Assembly (NCBI GenBank): GCA_007135355.1
Contig: SLJA01000209.1
Coordinates: forward strand, 1 to 9,392
Direction of reading: 5' to 3'
From: Wenzhouxiangella sp.
GTDB lineage: Bacteria > Pseudomonadota > Gammaproteobacteria > Xanthomonadales > Wenzhouxiangellaceae
Length of the DNA: 9,392 nucleotides
Shown: positions 6,104 through 9,392 of the stretch, one piece after another
How positions within the stretch are numbered: the stretch's first letter is position 1
Layout of the letters: each line of letters starts with the position of its first letter
The notes under the pieces: model-generated
Databases searched by the model: none
The model's input: only the letters and a program-made list of their open reading frames with translations
Told to the model about the DNA's origin: nothing
Translations under genes and position numbers: made by a program

Positions 6104-7504
6104 TCAGAACGCCGCGTTTCCTGGCGTGCGCGGATAGGGAATTACATCGCGGATGTTGCTTAAGCCCGTGATGTAGTTAAGCAGGCGCTCAAAGCCTAAG
6201 CCAAAGCCGGCATGCGGCACCGTGCCGTAGCGGCGCAGGTCGAGGAACCAGCGATAGGTCTGCTGGTCCAGGCCGTGCTGGGCCATGCGCTGGGTCAGTA
6301 CATCAAGTCTTTCCTCGCGCTGGCTGCCGCCGATGATTTCGCCGATGCCCGGCGCCAGCACATCCATGGCCGCGACCGTGCGTTGATCGTCGTTCAAACG
6401 CATGTAGAAGGCCTTGATTTCGTCAGGGTAGTTCATCACCACGACCGGTGCCTTGCAATGCTCTTCGGTCAGGAATCGCTCGTGTTCGGTCTGCAGGTCT
6501 ACACCCCAATCCGGCTTGAATTCAAAGTGCTTACCTGAAGCCTTAAGAATGTCGACCGCCTCGGCGTAGTCCATGCGCACGAAACGGCTGTCGACCAGCG
6601 CCTCGAGCCGGCTGATGGCCTGGGGTTCGATGCGTTCGGCGAAAAACGCCATGTCATCCGGGCAGCGTTCCAGTACGCGCGCAAACACAAACTTGAGGAA
6701 ATCCTCGGCCAGCGTGGCCAGGTCGTCCAGATCGGCGAAGGCCACTTCCGGCTCTACCATCCAGAACTCGGCCAGGTGGCGTGCGGTATTGGAGTTTTCG
6801 GCGCGGAAGGTGGGGCCGAAGGTATAGACCTTGCTCATGGCCAGGCAGAAGGCCTCGACATTGAGCTGGCCGGAGACGGTCAGAAAGGTTTCGCGGCCGA
6901 AGAAGTCCTCACTGAAATCGACTTCGCCCTGGTCCGTGCGCGGCAGATTCATCAGGTCCAGCGTGCTGACCCGGAACATTTGGCCGGCGCCTTCTGCGTC
7001 GGATGCCGTGATGATGGGCGTATTGACCCAGAAGTAGCCGTTTTCGTCGAAGAACTCGTGGATGGCCCGTGCGGCGGCATGGCGCACGCGTGTGACGGCA
7101 CCAAAAGTATTGGTCCGCGGCCGCAGGTGGGCCACACTGCGCAGAAACTCGAAGGAGTGCTGCTTGGGCTGGATCGGGTAGTGGTCGGGGTCGTCGACCA
7201 GGCCCGGAATGTCAAGCTCAACGGCTTGTATTTCCACGCTTTGTCCGCGCCCCTTGGACTCCACCACGCTGCCGTGACAGCGAACGGACGCGCCGCTGGT
7301 CAGTCGCAGAATGCCGTCTTCGTAGTTCGGCAGGTTCTTGTCGGCAACAATCTGCAGGTTGGCAAAACAGGAGCCGTCATTGATATGGATAAAAGAAAAT
7401 CCAGCCTTGGAGTCGCGCCGGGTTCGCACCCAGCCCTGGACGATGACTTCTGATCCGGCTGTGATTTCGCCGCCGAGAACCTGGCGTACACTTGCGATCT
7501 TCAT
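6104..7504 (-). CDS. asnS: Asparagine--tRNA ligase (AsnRS)
   Basis: This cytoplasmic enzyme charges tRNA-Asn with asparagine using ATP. The protein has 466 residues, the same as the E. coli enzyme. Residues about 18-100 form the OB-fold anticodon-binding domain (VIVQGWVRTRRDSKAGFSFI). The class II catalytic core follows, with the AsnRS-typical EGAGQMFRVS (171-180), FLTVSGQLNVE (207-217), motif 2 around FRAENSNTARHLAEFWMVEP (233-252), and motif 3 GFGLGFERLL (433-442), ending in DVIPYPRTPGNAAF. An open frame continues 50 codons upstream to 7654, but the start is placed at ATG 7504 because MKIASVRQVL is the conserved N-terminus and the extension would run over the divergent iscA-like gene. The Shine-Dalgarno before 7504 is weak. 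Presence of AsnRS means Asn-tRNA can be made directly. Confidence 0.97.
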   Translation of the reverse strand: MKIASVRQVLGGEITAGSEVIVQGWVRTRRDSKAGFSFIHINDGSCFANLQIVADKNLPNYEDGILRLTSGASVRCHGSVVESKGRGQSVEIQAVELDIPGLVDDPDHYPIQPKQHSFEFLRSVAHLRPRTNTFGAVTRVRHAAARAIHEFFDENGYFWVNTPIITASDAEGAGQMFRVSTLDLMNLPRTDQGEVDFSEDFFGRETFLTVSGQLNVEAFCLAMSKVYTFGPTFRAENSNTARHLAEFWMVEPEVAFADLDDLATLAEDFLKFVFARVLERCPDDMAFFAERIEPQAISRLEALVDSRFVRMDYAEAVDILKASGKHFEFKPDWGVDLQTEHERFLTEEHCKAPVVVMNYPDEIKAFYMRLNDDQRTVAAMDVLAPGIGEIIGGSQREERLDVLTQRMAQHGLDQQTYRWFLDLRRYGTVPHAGFGLGFERLLNYITGLSNIRDVIPYPRTPGNAAF

Positions 7505-7533
7505 GGTGATCGGGGTCAGTCCCTTGTAATCGG

Positions 7534-7562
7534 TTGAATGAATGAGGGCAATCCCCAATAAT
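7534..7562 (+). promoter_or_regulatory. Predicted sigma70-type promoter of the iscA-like gene
   Basis: A -35 TTGAAT (7534-7539) and a -10 AATAAT (7557-7562) are separated by exactly 17 nt. Transcription would start near 7569, giving a leader of about 26 nt with an AAGGA ribosome binding site. On the minus strand the same AT-rich patch gives TATTAT (7558-7563), a possible asnS -10 with a TTGCTG (7579-7584) at a short 15-nt spacing, so the two divergent promoters may overlap. Confidence 0.5.
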
Positions 7563-7595
7563 ACTGGACATGGCGTTCCAGCAAGGATTTGATCG

Positions 7596-7931
7596 ATGAG
7601 CGAAGGCAATATTTCCCTGACCGAAGCGGCGGCCAGCCGCGTGCGTGAGTTCATGGCCCGCGAAGGCGGGATTGGTCTGCGCGTGGATGTCCGGCGGACT
7701 GGGTGCTCGGGCTGGGCCTATGATGTAGGCATTGCCCAGGGCGCCAGTGACGGCGATCACGTGTTCGAGGATCAGGGGCTCAAGGTGGTGGTGTCCGACA
7801 AGGCTTTGCCCATGGTCAGCGGCACGACGGTTGACTTTGTCCATGACGGCCTGGTGCGCGAGTTCCGTTTCCGCAATCCCAACGTGACCGGTGAATGCGG
7901 CTGCGGCGAAAGTTTCACCGTTGCCGGTTGA
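7596..7931 (+). CDS. A-type iron-sulfur cluster carrier (IscA/SufA/ErpA family)
   Basis: This 111-residue cytoplasmic protein of the HesB/IscA family accepts and delivers Fe-S clusters to apoproteins. The three conserved cluster ligands are present: Cys37 in TGCSGWAY and Cys101 and Cys103 in ECGCGESF. The segment VDFVHDGLVREFRFRNPNV (79-97) is typical of the IscA/SufA branch. The length is normal (107 to 122). An AAGGA Shine-Dalgarno lies 8 nt before ATG 7596. No isc or suf genes are adjacent, so this is a stand-alone carrier, divergently transcribed from asnS; whether it corresponds functionally to IscA, SufA or ErpA cannot be decided by sequence alone. Confidence 0.93.
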   Translation: MSEGNISLTEAAASRVREFMAREGGIGLRVDVRRTGCSGWAYDVGIAQGASDGDHVFEDQGLKVVVSDKALPMVSGTTVDFVHDGLVREFRFRNPNVTGECGCGESFTVAG

Positions 7932-7967
7932 CTCACTGGCCGAAGCGCTCTGAGCCCACTCAAGGGC

Positions 7968-7997
7968 TTGCGCTGTGCTGGCCGTTCCCGCTATAAT
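7968..7997 (+). promoter_or_regulatory. Predicted sigma70 promoter of the rpsF-rpsR-rplI operon
   Basis: A perfect -10 TATAAT (7992-7997) is preceded at 18 nt by TTGCGC (7968-7973), a three- to four-base match to the -35 consensus. Transcription would start near 8004, about 130 nt before rpsF. A short AGCCC/GGGCT hairpin (7953-7968) overlaps the -35 but has no T-run, so it is not a convincing terminator for the upstream gene. Confidence 0.7.
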
Positions 7998-8003
7998 TCC
8001 GCT

Positions 8004-8136
8004 CTTGCCTGGCGCGTGCTGGTGTCAGGCACCCTTGCTCCACGGCGCGTCCCGATTCGGGCGCTGTCGGGGGCTTTTGGCCGTTGTTCGGGTCGGTGAA
8101 CCTGTAACCGCGGTGAAAATCCACAAGGAGATTTGA
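8004..8136 (+). promoter_or_regulatory. Structured 5' leader of rpsF, candidate S6:S18 autoregulatory RNA
   Basis: The leader can form a TGCCTG/CAGGCA stem (8006-8031) and a strong bulged hairpin at 8042-8067 with a CCCG-ATT-CGGG tip. Close to the start codon, CGGT (8094-8097) can pair with ACCG (8107-8110), which also belongs to the perfect palindrome ACCGCGGT (8107-8114). The ribosome binding site AAGGAG is at 8125-8130. In many bacteria the S6:S18 complex binds an rpsF leader structure with an exposed CCG and represses its own operon; the presence of CCG in a pairing region here is compatible with that, but the match to the published motif is inferred, not shown. Confidence 0.45.
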
Positions 8137-8580
8137 GTGAGACACTACGAAATCGTTCTGCTGGTCCATCCGGACCAGAGCGAGCAGGTGCCTGGCATGC
8201 TCGAGCGCTACCGCGGCCTGGTTGAAACCAACGGCGGACAAGTGCACCGCAGCGAAGATTGGGGACGGCTGCAGCTGGCCTATACGATCGCCAAACTGCA
8301 CAAGGCGCATTACATCATGCTCAACATCGAGTGTGACGCCGCCACGCTGGAAGAACTGGAAGGCATTTTCCGTTTCAATGACGCCATTCTGCGTTATCTG
8401 ACCGTGCGCAAGGACGAAGCTGAAACCGAGCCGTCCATCATGCTCAAGCGCAAGGAAAACAAGGATGAGCGAGAGCAGCGCCGGCGCGGACATGATCGTG
8501 ACGACGAGAGCGATGATGACAGCGACGACGATGACGATGATGAGTCGTCCGATGACGACAACGACAAGGTGGAGAAATAG
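8137..8580 (+). CDS. rpsF: 30S ribosomal protein S6 with acidic Asp/Ser-rich tail
   Basis: S6 binds 16S rRNA with S18 in the platform of the small subunit. The 147-residue protein (E. coli about 131 to 135) has the canonical start MRHYEIVLLVHPDQSEQVPG, the GRLQLAYTIAKLHKAHYIML segment (43-62) and the last strand FNDAILRYLTVRKDE (80-94). From about 104 the tail departs from the fold: a basic stretch (KRKENKDEREQRRRGHDR, 104-121) is followed by 22 residues (122-143) of which 17 are Asp or Glu and 4 Ser. In E. coli the S6 C-terminus receives glutamates from RimK; here a polyacidic tail is gene-encoded. The start is GTG with AAGGAG 6 nt before it. rpsR follows after 2 nt. Confidence 0.97.
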   Translation: MRHYEIVLLVHPDQSEQVPGMLERYRGLVETNGGQVHRSEDWGRLQLAYTIAKLHKAHYIMLNIECDAATLEELEGIFRFNDAILRYLTVRKDEAETEPSIMLKRKENKDEREQRRRGHDRDDESDDDSDDDDDDESSDDDNDKVEK

Positions 8581-8582
8581 CC

Positions 8583-8807
8583 ATGGCCCGTTTCATGAGA
8601 AGACGCAAGTACTGCCGTTTCACCGCCGAGGGAATCGAGCAAGTTGACTACAAGGATGTCGAGTTGCTCAAAGACTTCATCACCGAAACCGGCAAGGTTG
8701 TACCCAGCCGCATTACCGGTACCAAGGCCAAGTATCAGCGCCAGCTCGCCACCGCGATCAAGCGTGCGCGGTACCTGGCTCTGCTGCCGTACTCCGACAA
8801 TCATTAA
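8583..8807 (+). CDS. rpsR: 30S ribosomal protein S18
   Basis: S18 is the small-subunit platform protein that forms a heterodimer with S6 on 16S rRNA. The 74 residues (E. coli 75) begin MARFMRRRKYCRFTAEGIEQ and contain YKDVELLKDFITETGKVVPS (23-42) followed by RITGTKAKYQRQL and the basic KRARYLALLPY end, all highly conserved. The start ATG follows the rpsF stop by 2 nt, and its purine-rich GGAG lies within the end of rpsF, so translation is probably coupled. No priB gene separates it from rpsF, unlike in enterobacteria. Confidence 0.98.
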   Translation: MARFMRRRKYCRFTAEGIEQVDYKDVELLKDFITETGKVVPSRITGTKAKYQRQLATAIKRARYLALLPYSDNH

Positions 8808-8822
8808 GGGGCGGGTGGACAA

Positions 8823-9278
8823 ATGAAACTCATTCTGCTGGAAAATATCTACAATCTCGGTGATCTGGGCGACACCGTCAGTGTTCGCCCGGGCTATGGG
8901 CGCAACTACCTGCTGCCGCGCGGGAAGGCCATACCGGCGACGCCGGAAAATCTGGAGAAGTTCGAGGCCCGCAGGGAAGAGCTGCTGCGCCAGGCCAATG
9001 AAAAGCTCGCTTCGGCGCAGGCGCGCAAGGATGCCATCGACGGCATCGATACCGTTTTGTTCATGGTGGCGGTCAGCCCGGAAGGGCGTCTTTATGGCTC
9101 GATCAATCCCAACGAAGTTGCGGCCAAGCTTACCGAAATGGGTTTTGCCGTGGAGAAATCGGAAGTCGATATGCCGGAAGGTCCGATTCGTGAACCCGGT
9201 GAATACACGGTAGGCTTGATCCTGCACGCCGATGTGCAAACCGAGATCAAGGTCACCGTCGTGAGCGAGGACGGCTAG
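8823..9278 (+). CDS. rplI: 50S ribosomal protein L9
   Basis: L9 binds 23S rRNA near the base of the L1 stalk and helps reading-frame maintenance. The 151 residues (E. coli 149) show the N-terminal domain signature around GDLGDTVSVRPGYGRNYLLP (13-32) with RGKAIPAT next, the long connecting helix (about 41-75, FEARREELLRQANEKLASAQ), and the C-terminal domain with RLYGSINPNEVA (89-100) and KSEVDMPEGPIREPGEYTV (112-130). It follows rpsR by 15 nt, with a GGTGG ribosome binding site just upstream of ATG 8823. It is the last gene of the operon inside this window. Confidence 0.98.
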   Translation: MKLILLENIYNLGDLGDTVSVRPGYGRNYLLPRGKAIPATPENLEKFEARREELLRQANEKLASAQARKDAIDGIDTVLFMVAVSPEGRLYGSINPNEVAAKLTEMGFAVEKSEVDMPEGPIREPGEYTVGLILHADVQTEIKVTVVSEDG

Positions 9279-9392
9279 TGGGCCATGCGGCTAATTAGGT
9301 AACGCTCAGCCGTCGCACAAGCGTTGTGGGCAAGGCGCGCGAGTGCAGGACTGGCCGTCGCCAATTCAAGCGAGCGGAACGCAGCCCACGGC
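9279..9392. other. Non-coding 3' region after rplI with palindromic element cut by the window edge
   Basis: No gene is visible here. CGGCT (9288-9292) and AGCCG (9308-9312) can form a 5-bp stem, and CTAATTAG (9291-9298) is a perfect palindrome. Further on, GTTGTGGGC (9323-9331) pairs with GCCCACGGC (9384-9392) over nine positions including two G-U pairs, enclosing a small TGGC-CGTC-GCCA hairpin (9352-9363). The outer pairing reaches the final base, so the element probably continues outside. No T-run follows either stem, so this is not a classic terminator; it could be a dispersed structured repeat. Confidence 0.45.

Noticed and set aside
5934..6163. Two small plus-strand open frames across the inverted repeat
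   Set aside because: They run through both repeat arms, have no good ribosome binding site and no family resemblance; the repeat explains the sequence better.
6776..7453. 225-codon plus-strand frame antisense to asnS
   Set aside because: No recognisable motif and fully overlapped by the certain asnS coding region on the minus strand.
7505..7654. N-terminal extension of AsnRS by 50 residues
   Set aside because: It overlaps the divergent iscA-like gene and its promoter, and the shorter form has exactly the conserved N-terminus and the usual length.
7953..7968. AGCCC/GGGCT hairpin as a terminator of the iscA-like gene
   Set aside because: Only 5 bp, with no T-run after it, and it overlaps the -35 of the ribosomal operon promoter.
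8394..9239. 281-codon minus-strand frame with a poly-Ser stretch opposite rpsF-rpsR-rplI
   Set aside because: The poly-Ser run is just the complement of the Asp codons of the S6 tail; the plus strand encodes three certain ribosomal proteins.
9286..9392. A tRNA gene in the right-edge palindromic region
   Set aside because: No T-loop GGTTCRANTCC sequence or credible anticodon arm is visible; the pairings do not give a cloverleaf.

Overview
The window is GC-rich bacterial chromosome, most likely from a gammaproteobacterium. This rests on the gammaproteobacterial-looking AsnRS, L9, S18 and IscA sequences and on the compact rpsF-rpsR-rplI operon. The lineage below class is not decidable from the sequence; a haloalkaliphilic or marine habit is only suggested by the multisubunit cation/proton antiporter and the very acidic S6 tail.

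Region 1 (about 1-4967, minus strand) is a tightly overlapping operon for an Mrp/Mnh-type multisubunit Na+(K+)/H+ antiporter. In transcription order it reads mnhE, mnhF, mnhG, a fused MrpA-C-terminal-domain (DUF4040/MbhD-MbhE) plus MnhB protein, mnhC, a MnhD/NuoM-like subunit, and a second, truncated-by-window NuoL/M-like subunit that runs off the left edge. Adjacent genes overlap by 1 to 11 nt, so translation is probably coupled. The order E-F-G-(A'/B)-C-D-D' differs from the classic A-to-G order and resembles the membrane module of Mbh-type complexes. No full-length MrpA is present.

Region 2 (about 4890-6103) has an intergenic divergent promoter region, then a plus-strand AEC-family (auxin efflux carrier-like) transporter. 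It ends in a 202-nt convergent spacer dominated by a near-perfect 37-bp inverted repeat built from CGCAGAG units.

Region 3 (6104-7931) holds asnS (minus strand) diverging from an iscA-like A-type Fe-S carrier gene (plus strand), with overlapping -10-like elements between them.

Region 4 (7932-9392, plus strand) holds a strong-looking promoter, a structured leader of about 130 nt, and the ribosomal protein operon rpsF-rpsR-rplI. There is no priB between rpsF and rpsR. S6 carries a long Asp/Ser-rich C-terminal tail. The last 114 nt are non-coding and contain a palindromic element cut by the window edge.

The coding content is mostly well-known families. The points most worth a second look are the rearranged Mrp operon with a split MrpA, the 129-bp inverted-repeat element, the acidic S6 tail and the rpsF leader. 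I see no defence system, CRISPR array, integrase, transposase, tRNA or rRNA.
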